Below, piece after piece: positions 34,864 to 43,276 of a stretch of 64,000 nt of DNA. The stretch covers positions 1 to 64,000 of the forward strand of contig JAJDUG010000060.1 of assembly GCA_022826755.1 (NCBI GenBank), in the 5' to 3' direction. Origin of the DNA: Acidobacteriota bacterium. Lineage in GTDB: Bacteria; Acidobacteriota; Terriglobia; Versatilivoradales; Versatilivoraceae. The position numbers and the translations under genes are program-made. Within the stretch, counting starts at the first letter, position 1, and each line of letters starts with the position of its first letter. The notes under the pieces are model-generated. The model was not told the DNA's origin. It ran no database searches and saw only the letters and a program-made list of their open reading frames with translations.

Positions 34864-36560
34864 ACGTGTTTCGCAAAGCCATATCGGTTTGGTTCCTGTT
34901 GTGTCCGGTGCTTGCGGCCGGTGGGTTTCTTCGGGCGGATTCGGTGCCCCGGTTCACCAACGTCAGCGGCTCCAGCGGCATCGATTTCCTCCATATCAAC
35001 GGTCCCGAGAAGACCAAGCCCTACCTGTTCGAGGCCAAGGGGGGCGGGGCCGGCTTCTTCGACTACGACAAGGATGGCCGGCTGGACCTGATCATGGTTC
35101 AAGGGTCCACCCTGGAACGATTCCGCAAGGGAGACAACCCGCACGGCGCGCTCTATCGGAACCAGGGAGACGGGACCTTCAAGGAGGTGACCCGGGAGGC
35201 GGGTCTGACTCGACCAGCCTGGGGGATGGGAGTCACCCTGGGGGATTACGACAACGACGGCTTTGTGGACGTGTACTTGAACAACTTGCAGGCCAACATC
35301 CTGTACAGGAACCGGGGGGACGGCACCTTCCAGGACGTCACCGCCCGGGCCGGTGTGGGAGACGCCGGGTTGAGCTCCTCTTCCGCCTTTGGCGACTACG
35401 ACCTGGACGGAGACCTGGACCTCTACGTCTGCAACTATGTTCGCTACAACTTCGACAGTCTGCCCCCTCCCGGCTCAAAGCCTATCTGCAGCTACCGGGG
35501 AGCTCCGGCCTTTTGCGGTCCAAAGGGGCTGGAGGGGGGTGCCAATCGCTTCTACCGCAACAACGGAGACGGAACCTTTTCGGAGGTCACCGAGGCGGCG
35601 GGATTGAACGTGAAGAACCACTATTACTCCCTGGGGGTGGTGTGGGCCGATCTGGACAGCGACGGGGATCCGGATCTCTACGTGGCCAACGACAGCACGC
35701 CCAATCAGCTCTTTGTCAACCAGGGAGACGGAACCTTCAAGGAAACGGGTTTCCTGAGCGGCCTGGCGACCGACGCCGACGGGCGTTTCCAGGCAGGCAT
35801 GGGGGTGGATGCGGCCGATTACGACAACGACGGGCGCCTGGACCTGTTCGTGACCAACTTCGCCGATGATTACAGCACGCTCTACCACAATCGGGGGCAG
35901 CTCCTGTTCGAGGACGTGAGCCAACAGGCCCGGCTGAGCCAGCCGGAATGGATGCTGGTCGGCTGGGGGGCCGGATTCTACGACTTGAACCATGACGGCT
36001 GGAAGGACATCTTCCACTCCAACGGCCACGTGTACGCCCTGGTGCTGACGGCCGGCTGGTCCGACCGCTATTACCAGCCCTCTTCCTTCTACCTGAACCG
36101 AAAAGACGGAACCTTCAGGGATGTGAGGAAGTTGGCCGGACCCGATCTGCAGAAGGAGTTGCTGGGCCGGGGCATGGCCTTCGGAGATCTGGACAACGAC
36201 GGCGACATCGACTTCATTATCGGCAACCTCAACGGCACTCCTCAGCTCTTCCGGCACGAGGGCGCCGGTCCCAACCATTGGGTCATGTTCCGCGCCAGGG
36301 GGACGCGGAGCAACCGTGACGGCATCGGCGCCCGCATCACGGTGGTCACCGGTGAACTCCGACAGGCCTGGGAGATCAAGCGAACCGTAGGTATTTTTTC
36401 GGCCAGCGACCCCAGGGCCCATTTCGGCCTGGGGGCCGCCGAGCGAATCGATGAAGTGCAGGTGAAGTGGCCCAGCGGGGTGGTGCAGGAATTCCAAGAC
36501 CTCAAAGCCGACCTGCACTATCTGATTGACGAAGAGAGCGGTCTGGAGAAGGAGTTCTGA
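34860..36560 (+). CDS. CRTAC1-family FG-GAP/ASPIC-UnbV protein, subtype b, copy 2
   Basis: This 566-residue protein has a signal peptide (VWFLLCPVLAAGGFLRA). FG-GAP blades follow with calcium loops DYDKDGRLDLIMVQ, DYDNDGFVDVYLNN, DYDLDGDLDLYVCN and DLDNDGDIDFIIGN, then an ASPIC/UnbV domain (SNRDGIGARITVVTGELRQ to VKWPSGVVQEF). A Cys pair in CSYRGAPAFCG probably forms a disulphide, matched by CHYRGTTIPCG in gene 18301. The two proteins share most positions outside the signal peptide. It overlaps the TPR gene by four bases and stops directly before a CTTCGTG-type repeat. Confidence 0.9.
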   Translation: MNVFRKAISVWFLLCPVLAAGGFLRADSVPRFTNVSGSSGIDFLHINGPEKTKPYLFEAKGGGAGFFDYDKDGRLDLIMVQGSTLERFRKGDNPHGALYRNQGDGTFKEVTREAGLTRPAWGMGVTLGDYDNDGFVDVYLNNLQANILYRNRGDGTFQDVTARAGVGDAGLSSSSAFGDYDLDGDLDLYVCNYVRYNFDSLPPPGSKPICSYRGAPAFCGPKGLEGGANRFYRNNGDGTFSEVTEAAGLNVKNHYYSLGVVWADLDSDGDPDLYVANDSTPNQLFVNQGDGTFKETGFLSGLATDADGRFQAGMGVDAADYDNDGRLDLFVTNFADDYSTLYHNRGQLLFEDVSQQARLSQPEWMLVGWGAGFYDLNHDGWKDIFHSNGHVYALVLTAGWSDRYYQPSSFYLNRKDGTFRDVRKLAGPDLQKELLGRGMAFGDLDNDGDIDFIIGNLNGTPQLFRHEGAGPNHWVMFRARGTRSNRDGIGARITVVTGELRQAWEIKRTVGIFSASDPRAHFGLGAAERIDEVQVKWPSGVVQEFQDLKADLHYLIDEESGLEKEF

Positions 36561-36621
36561 TTCGTGGTCTTTCTTCGTGTGTCTTCGTGGTCCTTCGTGC
36601 CCCTTCGTGGATTGCTCTTTT
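36561..36621. repeat. CTTCGTG-type dispersed repeat, copy 4
   Basis: TTCGTGGTC, CTTCGTGTGTCTTCGTGG and CCCCTTCGTGGATTGCTCTT follow immediately after the stop of CRTAC1 gene 34860. The orientation matches the copy at 18172 and is opposite to those at 20067 and 31425. Confidence 0.75.
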
Positions 36622-36679
36622 GCGGATGCTGCGGCAATCTGAGCACCAGCGTTTGGAACGAATTGGCGAGATACGCGAT

Positions 36680-37438
36680 CTACAGAGCCCCCGCTTTGCG
36701 GTAGATGCGCTTCCGGTAGGCTTCGTGGCTCTGCAGCGCTTCCTGGTTGACCTCGGTGCTGCCCCCGCGGTAGTCGAGGACGAATCCCCGGCGATGGGAA
36801 TCGGTGTTGTTGGGGCCGCTGCGGTGGACGGTGAGGAAGTGGTGGATGGAGGCGTCTCCCGGTTGGAGCAGCGCCGGGACTTCCGGGTAGAGTTCGGGGT
36901 CGGGAGGCTCGGAGAGGGCCTTGGTGAACAGGGGAATTCCCGTCTGGACGTGGGGGATTTCTCCCAGCCGGTGGCTGCCCCGGATGAAATGGACGGCGCC
37001 GTTTTCGAGAGTGGTCTCATCCAGGGCGATCCACATCACCAGGCCGTAGGGGGGCAGGTAATTGAAGTAGGCGTTCTCCTGGTGATAGAGGGCCGGCGAG
37101 CCGACTCGGGCGGGTTTGTAGAAGACCTCGGTGGTAATGGGTTCCACCGGCTCTCCCAGGCAGGCGCCGAGCAGATCCAGGGTGGCCGGCCGCTGGAGCG
37201 CTTTCCGAAAATAGGGGTCGTAGAGTTCCATCCTCGAGAACTGCTTCAGCGGCCCGCTCCAGCCCGATTCATAGACCACGTGAATCCGGGGGACCGAGGG
37301 CAGGACCTCGGCAATGTAGCGGTCGATCTCCCGCTCCAGCCGCTTCAATTCCCTGGCGTTCAGGAATCCCTTCACCACCACGAATCCGTCTTTCTGAAAC
37401 CGGGCGGCCAGTTGACTGGTGTTGGCGTTTACTGACAT
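36680..37438 (-). CDS. phytanoyl-CoA dioxygenase (PhyH) family oxygenase
   Basis: The 252-residue cytoplasmic protein belongs to the Fe(II)/2-oxoglutarate-dependent PhyH family. FQKDGFVVVKGFLNARELKR is the usual N-terminus. The iron ligands appear to be His and Glu in LYHQENAYF (an H-x-E in place of the more common H-x-D) and a distal His in HFLTVHRSGPNNTD. RRGFVLDYRGG supplies the 2-oxoglutarate-binding Arg. Such enzymes hydroxylate diverse small molecules, and the substrate cannot be read from sequence. ATG 37438 follows an AGGGAAGA ribosome site and lies 38 bases after the lipoprotein gene 37477 stop, so the two are probably cotranscribed. Confidence 0.85.
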   Translation of the reverse strand: MSVNANTSQLAARFQKDGFVVVKGFLNARELKRLEREIDRYIAEVLPSVPRIHVVYESGWSGPLKQFSRMELYDPYFRKALQRPATLDLLGACLGEPVEPITTEVFYKPARVGSPALYHQENAYFNYLPPYGLVMWIALDETTLENGAVHFIRGSHRLGEIPHVQTGIPLFTKALSEPPDPELYPEVPALLQPGDASIHHFLTVHRSGPNNTDSHRRGFVLDYRGGSTEVNQEALQSHEAYRKRIYRKAGAL

Positions 37439-37476
37439 TTCATGATCTTCCCTTGTCTGTCGTTCGTCCCGGTCTT

Positions 37477-39213
37477 TCACTCCGATCGGTAGTTGACCTC
37501 CAGCCGCACGCCCTTGAACTGCGCCCGGGAGGCCATCCCGGGCAACCGCTCCGGCCGAACGGCCCCCGGCCTGGGGCGTGCGCCCTTGAGAGCCAACACC
37601 ACGGTGTTCATTCCCTGCCGCAGTGGGGGAGCATCCACGGGATAGCTCATCCGATACTCGCCCTTGCCGGCGTCGATAACCGTGGATTGTCCGCCGGCCA
37701 GGTCCTTGCCGTTCACCCGGCAGACCACCGCCTCCGGCCGGGCGGCGCCCCTCACGTCCAGCACCAGCCTCATGGCGTCGAGCGATCCCTTTTCCTTGGC
37801 CGAGGCCAGGTCGTCCCCGACCACCAGCGGAACCCTTCCCACCACTCCGTATTTTATGACTCCCTCCCGGCTTACAGGCAGCGGTCGAGGGCTGGAGATA
37901 TGGGCGTAGTAGTCGATCACTCCTCCGGTATGGTTATCCACGCAAAAGAGCTTGTTCTTGCCCGCCAGGGTGCCGCGCTCGCCGATATCGCTCAGGCAGG
38001 CATAGGACCGCCGGCGCGTCTCGTCCAGATCCTGACCGGTCTTGTACTCGAAGGGCGTCCCCAGGTTCCACAGGTAGATGCCGTCGGCGCCGGTCCGGAA
38101 CCAGTTGCTGGCCATGCCCCGCACCCCCTCCAGAAAGCTTCCCGCGGACACGTTGTTGGCGGCGCTCTGGTTGATGCAGGGATAGACCAGCACGCCGTGG
38201 GGGTTGGCCGCGGCCGTGAACTCGGCCAGGGGCAGGCTGAAGGGGGCATAGCCGCCTCCGGCAATCAGAATGTCCACCAGGTCCTCTTCCAGCCAGCCTT
38301 TCAGGTCCAGCCCGATGTTCAGGGCCAGTTGGAAGCTGTCCGGAACTCGAGTGGCCAGCAGCAGCGGACGGCCCCGCCGCTCGGCCTGGCTGTCGGTGAG
38401 CTTCCGGATGCGGCGCATGAAGGCCGTCATGATTTCGACCTGGTCGGTGCTCACCGGCTTTCCCTGCATGGTGGGGCTGAAGAACACCGGGTGGCGAATG
38501 AAGTCCAGCTCGAATCCGTCAACGTCATAGCGGCGGGCGACTTCCTCGATGATCTCGAACTTGCGCTGCCTGACCTCCGGGTGGGAGAAGTCCTGGGAGG
38601 TGACATAGAGATCGAGAGAGGTGAGCCTGCCCAGGGGATCCACCAGGAACTCCGGATGTTCCTTCTTCCAGGTGGTCAGGCCGCCCTCGATGAAGCTGTC
38701 GTGAACGTCGTTCATGCGGACCGAGGCCAGGATCTCCATGCCATGAGATCGAGCAAAGTCGATGACGATCTGAAGGGGGCCGCGGCCGGACCGGATCAAC
38801 TGCTTCACGTTGGCGGTGACCTTGGACCAATAGGCGGGCGGCCCGCCGTGGGCGTCGCCGTAGATGGGCTGGATCTTGCTGTCGTATACCGGCGCGTCGG
38901 CCCACCCCCCCAGGATGGACCAGGAAATGGTGTCGACCTGGGTCCCGGCCAGGGGTTGCAGCCGGCGCTTGAGAAACCCCTCCGGGGTGCCGGCATCGTC
39001 GCGGGACAGCTCGTAGCTGTCGTCGTTGAAGATGATGCGGCGCTGTCTGGCGGCCGCTTCCACCCGGGCCTTCTTGGCCTCCGACCAGTTGGCCCGCGGG
39101 TCCGGAACCGGTCCGGAGCAGGACAGGATTCCCGCCAGGGCCAAACAGATGCCTGCTCCCAGACTCAGGCTCATTGTCCACCTCCGTCCAGCCTTGGATC
39201 GTGGATCGATCAT
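37477..39213 (-). CDS. lipoprotein with glycosidase-like TIM barrel
   Basis: The 578-residue product has an N-terminal helix ending in LALAGILSC, a probable lipobox, so the protein is likely lipid-anchored. Residues about 60-400 resemble a glycoside-hydrolase-type barrel of the DUF187/GH10-like lipoprotein kind: VDTISWSILGG, GMEILASVRMNDVHDSF, YDVDGFELDFIRHPVFF and GADGIYLWNLGTPFEYK. The FELDF and DVHD acidic residues are candidate active-site positions. The C-terminal 150 residues look like a beta-sandwich. A GGAGGAGGTG ribosome site defines ATG 39213. It is followed by the PhyH gene on the same strand; a role in processing a surface or marine polysaccharide is conceivable but unproven. Confidence 0.72.
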   Translation of the reverse strand: MIDPRSKAGRRWTMSLSLGAGICLALAGILSCSGPVPDPRANWSEAKKARVEAAARQRRIIFNDDSYELSRDDAGTPEGFLKRRLQPLAGTQVDTISWSILGGWADAPVYDSKIQPIYGDAHGGPPAYWSKVTANVKQLIRSGRGPLQIVIDFARSHGMEILASVRMNDVHDSFIEGGLTTWKKEHPEFLVDPLGRLTSLDLYVTSQDFSHPEVRQRKFEIIEEVARRYDVDGFELDFIRHPVFFSPTMQGKPVSTDQVEIMTAFMRRIRKLTDSQAERRGRPLLLATRVPDSFQLALNIGLDLKGWLEEDLVDILIAGGGYAPFSLPLAEFTAAANPHGVLVYPCINQSAANNVSAGSFLEGVRGMASNWFRTGADGIYLWNLGTPFEYKTGQDLDETRRRSYACLSDIGERGTLAGKNKLFCVDNHTGGVIDYYAHISSPRPLPVSREGVIKYGVVGRVPLVVGDDLASAKEKGSLDAMRLVLDVRGAARPEAVVCRVNGKDLAGGQSTVIDAGKGEYRMSYPVDAPPLRQGMNTVVLALKGARPRPGAVRPERLPGMASRAQFKGVRLEVNYRSE

Positions 39214-39309
39214 CCTGTTCACCTCCTCCTTCCAAATTCGTTTGGTGCGAAAAGAAACAGCCGACCGAAGGGTCTGTCTGCCCCTTCGGGTGCTCTCATC
39301 CGCCAAGGA

Positions 39310-40353
39310 TCAACGGGCAAAGCGCTCGATCCGCTCCTTCAACTCCCGGTAGCTTTCCAGCGCCTGCCGGGCCTGTTCGGACTGTCCGCTATCCCTGTAG
39401 AGTCTGGCCAGCAGCCGGTGAGCTACCGGATTGTCGGGCAGGAGCCGGATGGACTGCCGGGCGGCCGCAATGGCCTTGTCCAACTGTCCCAGCCTGCGAT
39501 AGACCTTGGCCAGACCGAAGTGGAGATCGGGGAGCGAGACCGTTTGGCTCTCCGGGGAAACGGCAGTCAGGTGGGAGAGAGCCGGCTTGGGTTTTCCGAG
39601 CTGCAGCAGCAGGTCCGCCAGTTCCAGGCGGGCCTGGCCGGCGTCAGGGTGATCTTCCACCTCCTGCTGTAGGGCTTGCAGGGCCTCCCGAAACTTCCCG
39701 GCATCCAGGTAAACGGCGGCCAGGTGGTAGTGGGCCCAGGCGTAGCGGGGGTCCCTGGCCACCACTGCCTCGAACTGCCGGAGCGCCTTGCTCCTCATGT
39801 TCTGCTGATGGTAGGTCCGCCCCAGGTGCATCCTGGCCTTGAGGTGATCGGGGTCCAGTTCCAGGGCCTTTTCCAGGAGCCGGATGCCCTCTTGTACCGG
39901 CTCGCTGGTGGTATTGCGGGCGCCCATCCCCATGGGATCGGTCGGGTCCTCGGTCTCGCTTCGCTGCTGGAGAATGAGAGCCGCCACGCCGTAGTGGAAG
40001 TCGGCTTTGGAGGGGTCCAGAGCCAGGGCCTTGCGCAGTTCGGGTTCGGCGTCGCTGTACTGATTGAGCTGCAGCAGCGTCATGCCGTACAAGTGCCTGT
40101 AGGCAGCGTTCTCGCCGTCCTGCTGCACGGCTTTCTGAGCCGCCAGCATGGCCAGCAGATACTCCTTGCGCTCATAGCGCTCTTTGGCCTCCAGGTAGTC
40201 CGCCGATTGAGCCTGGAGCAGGACTGCCCCGTGGAGGAAAAGGGCAAGCGCCGGGAGGGCCAACAGCCGGCACAGCTCCCTCCAGGGCAGGCATCTCGCC
40301 CGCTCTACCGGCGGGATCCATCTTCTATTTCCGGCTTTGGGCGGCGTAAGCAT
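39310..40353 (-). CDS. exported TPR protein, subtype a, copy 2
   Basis: The 347-residue product has a hydrophobic signal segment (LLALPALALFLHGAVLLQAQ), then tetratricopeptide repeats beginning SADYLEAKERYERKEYLLAM. Shared subtype-a landmarks are LLAMLAAQKAVQQDGENA, LYGMTLLQLNQYSDAEPELR, and a 20-residue variable insert before LLEKALELDPDHLKARMHLG. ATG 40353 has an AGGA ribosome site. It is the last gene of a leftward FecR / 7-heme cytochrome / TPR operon, 40 bases after the cytochrome stop. Its repeats may hold the cytochrome in a complex; this is inferred from linkage. Confidence 0.86.
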   Translation of the reverse strand: MLTPPKAGNRRWIPPVERARCLPWRELCRLLALPALALFLHGAVLLQAQSADYLEAKERYERKEYLLAMLAAQKAVQQDGENAAYRHLYGMTLLQLNQYSDAEPELRKALALDPSKADFHYGVAALILQQRSETEDPTDPMGMGARNTTSEPVQEGIRLLEKALELDPDHLKARMHLGRTYHQQNMRSKALRQFEAVVARDPRYAWAHYHLAAVYLDAGKFREALQALQQEVEDHPDAGQARLELADLLLQLGKPKPALSHLTAVSPESQTVSLPDLHFGLAKVYRRLGQLDKAIAAARQSIRLLPDNPVAHRLLARLYRDSGQSEQARQALESYRELKERIERFAR

Positions 40354-40393
40354 TTGGCGTTCCTGACCGGCAATCCCCCGGCGTTCAGGGTTT

Positions 40394-41533
40394 CTATTCG
40401 GCGACGATACGAATCCAGTGGTCGGCGAACTCGGAGTGGGTCATGAAGCCCCCTTCAAAGGGCATGTGACAGGAGCTGCACCGGCTGGCGGCCACCTTGC
40501 ATCCCGCGGCCATGGCGTGGTCGCCTCCGTGGCAGGACAGGCACTTGGAATCGTAGGAGGCGGCCGTTTGCACCAGGCTCTCGTGCGGGTCGTGACAGGT
40601 CGTGCACTTCAACTGGTCCCGGCTTTCGCTGTAGCACCGGCTCAACACCAGGCGCTGGGCCGGAAAACGGGACACCTCCTTGTCGACCATGTACCTGGCA
40701 AGCGCCTGCAGGTCGTTGCCTCCCGGCGGCGCTCCGTGGCAGGCGCCGCAGAAATAGAGTTGCTCGATGGCCGGCATCCTTCCGGGGTTTCCGATGGTTG
40801 AGGCGGCATCGGCCTCGCCTTGGGTCATGGCCTGGATATGTTCCTGCCCCGGTCCGTGACAGCGTTCGCAGTGGACTCCGGCCGAGGCGGGGTCCATTCG
40901 CTCAGGCGGCAGGTCGGCGTCCCGGGTGGTGTGGCAGGCAAAGCAGTGTTCTCGTTGAGGCGGACTCATCCAGTCGGCCAGGGCATCGTAGGCGTTGTCG
41001 ACCGGGTCTTCCAATCCGGTGGTGATGTCCAGCCCCCCGGTGGACTGGTACCAGCTCACCCGGCTCTGGCCGTAAGCGCCGGCATCGGTCATGCCGATGA
41101 AGGTGATCCCTTTCCTCCCGGCCCCCATGCCCCATAGCAGGTGCATGCGGTCGGCTTCTCCGTTCCTGTCAGCCACCAGGTCGAGAGTGAACTCGGAGTC
41201 GGAGGACCGCTCGATTCGATAGGCCACCTGGTTGCGCGGGTCGGAAAACTCCAGGGGCACCGATTCCATCAACCGGGAAAGGGAGCGCACTCGTCTCAGC
41301 GTCAACGGATGGCCGCTCTCCAACTGGACCTCGGCGATCTCCCGGTGGCACTGCACGCATTGGCTCGACCCCACGTAGCCCGAATCGTCGGCGGCTAGTG
41401 CTCGGGGCGTTCCCGCCGAAAGGAAGACAGTCAAGACCGCAACCGAGAAGAGACAGGAACCGATGTTCCTGTTTATGGCTGCCGATTCCCCGGCTGGAGG
41501 GCGGCGCCCCGGCAGAGGCATGGTGATGGGCAT
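40394..41533 (-). CDS. 7-heme c-type cytochrome, copy 1
   Basis: The 379-residue protein has a signal peptide (SCLFSVAVLTVFLSAGTPRALA) and seven CXXCH motifs, first Cys at about 59, 197, 222, 262, 310, 331 and 352. The long haem-free stretch between the first and second motifs contains LLWGMGAGRKGITFIG and YGQSRVSWYQ, conserved in the paralogue at 46275 and probably a folded insert near the first haem. The C-terminal FMTHSEFADHWIR is also shared. The start is set at ATG 41533, which overlaps the FecR stop as TGATG and has a GGGAGGTGG ribosome site. Its electron donor and acceptor are unknown. Confidence 0.9.
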   Translation of the reverse strand: MPITMPLPGRRPPAGESAAINRNIGSCLFSVAVLTVFLSAGTPRALAADDSGYVGSSQCVQCHREIAEVQLESGHPLTLRRVRSLSRLMESVPLEFSDPRNQVAYRIERSSDSEFTLDLVADRNGEADRMHLLWGMGAGRKGITFIGMTDAGAYGQSRVSWYQSTGGLDITTGLEDPVDNAYDALADWMSPPQREHCFACHTTRDADLPPERMDPASAGVHCERCHGPGQEHIQAMTQGEADAASTIGNPGRMPAIEQLYFCGACHGAPPGGNDLQALARYMVDKEVSRFPAQRLVLSRCYSESRDQLKCTTCHDPHESLVQTAASYDSKCLSCHGGDHAMAAGCKVAASRCSSCHMPFEGGFMTHSEFADHWIRIVAE

Positions 41534-43017
41534 CAGTTGTTCCACCTCCCAATGCCCATTTGCGCGCGATTCGCAGCATTGTCCTGCAACCCGCGATCAT
41601 GGTGGTCTTGTCCCACTGACTCCTGCCGTCGACCGTTGCGATTTTTCCCGAGGTCCCTGGACTTGATCCACAAGGCGTTGCCGTAGCGAAATCCATAGGG
41701 GGATTTGGGCTTGGAATCGAACGGTACGAAGGTAAACCATTGGGACTTGTTGCCGAGTACCCATCCTCCCCGGTTCTGGTAGCCGAAGCTGGGGTAGGCC
41801 GACCGGCGCACTCTGGCCGAGAGGCGTGAATTGGACTGGGCCAACTGTTGGGCCCGTTTTTTGCTCCATTGGTTGAGGTCGTCCTTCTTCCTCAGCTTTC
41901 CCGAGTGAAGCCTGGAGGTTGCGGCTTCGACCTGGTAGCTTCTGCCGGCTTCAAGCCGTCGCCTCTTCCGGTTATTCCCCATCCATTCCAGGGCCCCCTT
42001 GTAGACCGAGACCCGCAAGCGCGGCTCCAGGCCGAGGCGATACAGCCCTTTGGCGGCCACTTGAAAATCGCCGGCGGGAGTCGATATGGACAGAGAGTGG
42101 ATGGTGGGATTGAAGGCGGCGGATTCCAGGATGATTTCACCCTCTAGAATCTCGAACTTCATCGTGGCGTAACCCGTCTTGGTGAATCGGACCAGGCTGC
42201 TTTCGGCGAGCCGCAAGTAGCTGCCCGGATTCAATAGCAGTTCCGCGCGACCGTTCTCCAGGGTTCTCAGCTCCCCTCCGGCGTTCAACTTGTGACCGGC
42301 GGTCAGCAGCCAGCGGTTGCTGCCCGCCAACGAATATTGTGGCGGTCTTCCCCAGAAGCTGTTCAACAAAAAGGCGGAGCGCACTTGCCCCCACGGGTCC
42401 AAGTGATCTCGACTGTGTTTGCCCAGCTCGGCCACCGCCGGACTGCGTTCGACGGCGTCGCCGAGGACGTAGCGCTTGCCGTCAGTCAGGCTGAGCGATT
42501 GCCCGTCAGGCTTCAGCCAGTTCAACTTGCCGGCGTGAACGGCAACCTTCAATGAAGACGGTTCCTTGACTTGAATTCGATAAAATCCGTTCTTGAGAAG
42601 CTCCAGATCTCCGGCAGGGGTCGATAGCTTGAAGGCGTGGCGCCGGCTCTTGAAGCGCCTGGAATCGACCACGACCGTTCCTTCCCAAACACGGAAGTGC
42701 ATCTTTCGGTATGCCGTGTCGAGGACATCCAGTCGGGCCTGGTCAGCCAGGCGCAGGAAACCGCCGGGATGCAGCATGATTTCGATACGGTCGCCGCGGC
42801 GGGTCCGGACAATGTCCCCGGGCTGCAATCGGTGGCCGATTGCAATTTCAGCGGGCGCCCCTTGCCCGCCGGCAAGCAGTAGCTGTTTTCCCTTGACATA
42901 CCGGACGGTGCCGGCTTGAAGGTGGGAGACGTGAGCGGCGGGATCCTTGCCCGGAGCCCGGGAGGGTCCGGCAAGAAGCAGGAACCCGGCCGCCGAAGTC
43001 AGGATGATCCCTTTCAT
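41533..43017 (-). CDS. exported double FecR-domain protein, copy 2
   Basis: The 494-residue product has a signal peptide (GIILTSAAGFLLLAGPSRA) and two FecR-like beta domains: VRTRRGDRIEIMLHPGGFLR with KLSTPAGDLELLKNGFYRI, then LENGRAELLLNPGSYLRL with SISTPAGDFQVAAKGLYRL. The tail FGYQNRGGWVLGNKSQWFTF and SPYGFRYGNALW matches gene 20155 closely. Absence of a cytoplasmic domain and of a sigma factor argues against classical FecR signalling. The last codon overlaps the start of the 7-heme cytochrome gene, so the two are translationally coupled. It is divergent from CRTAC1 gene 43277, with 260 bases between starts. Confidence 0.85.
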   Translation of the reverse strand: MKGIILTSAAGFLLLAGPSRAPGKDPAAHVSHLQAGTVRYVKGKQLLLAGGQGAPAEIAIGHRLQPGDIVRTRRGDRIEIMLHPGGFLRLADQARLDVLDTAYRKMHFRVWEGTVVVDSRRFKSRRHAFKLSTPAGDLELLKNGFYRIQVKEPSSLKVAVHAGKLNWLKPDGQSLSLTDGKRYVLGDAVERSPAVAELGKHSRDHLDPWGQVRSAFLLNSFWGRPPQYSLAGSNRWLLTAGHKLNAGGELRTLENGRAELLLNPGSYLRLAESSLVRFTKTGYATMKFEILEGEIILESAAFNPTIHSLSISTPAGDFQVAAKGLYRLGLEPRLRVSVYKGALEWMGNNRKRRRLEAGRSYQVEAATSRLHSGKLRKKDDLNQWSKKRAQQLAQSNSRLSARVRRSAYPSFGYQNRGGWVLGNKSQWFTFVPFDSKPKSPYGFRYGNALWIKSRDLGKNRNGRRQESVGQDHHDRGLQDNAANRAQMGIGRWNN

Positions 43018-43276
43018 GGCTTGGCCTCTCCGCCGGCGGAAGTTTGAGCCCAAGATCGGCAGTGCAACGGGAGGATGGCGCGACCCATCCATCACTGGCC
43101 CTATCTTAGTGATCCTGCTTCTTCAATTCCAGTCTCATGTAGGATCAAAAGACTGCCGCCCCGGGATCGGTCGCGATCCGTGCTAAAATCAACCCAGAGT
43201 AGGCGATGATAACGTCGCTTTCCGCGTAGTGACCTCTTCCGGCGACTCCTGCAGGCAGTTTGCTCCAATCCAAGAG

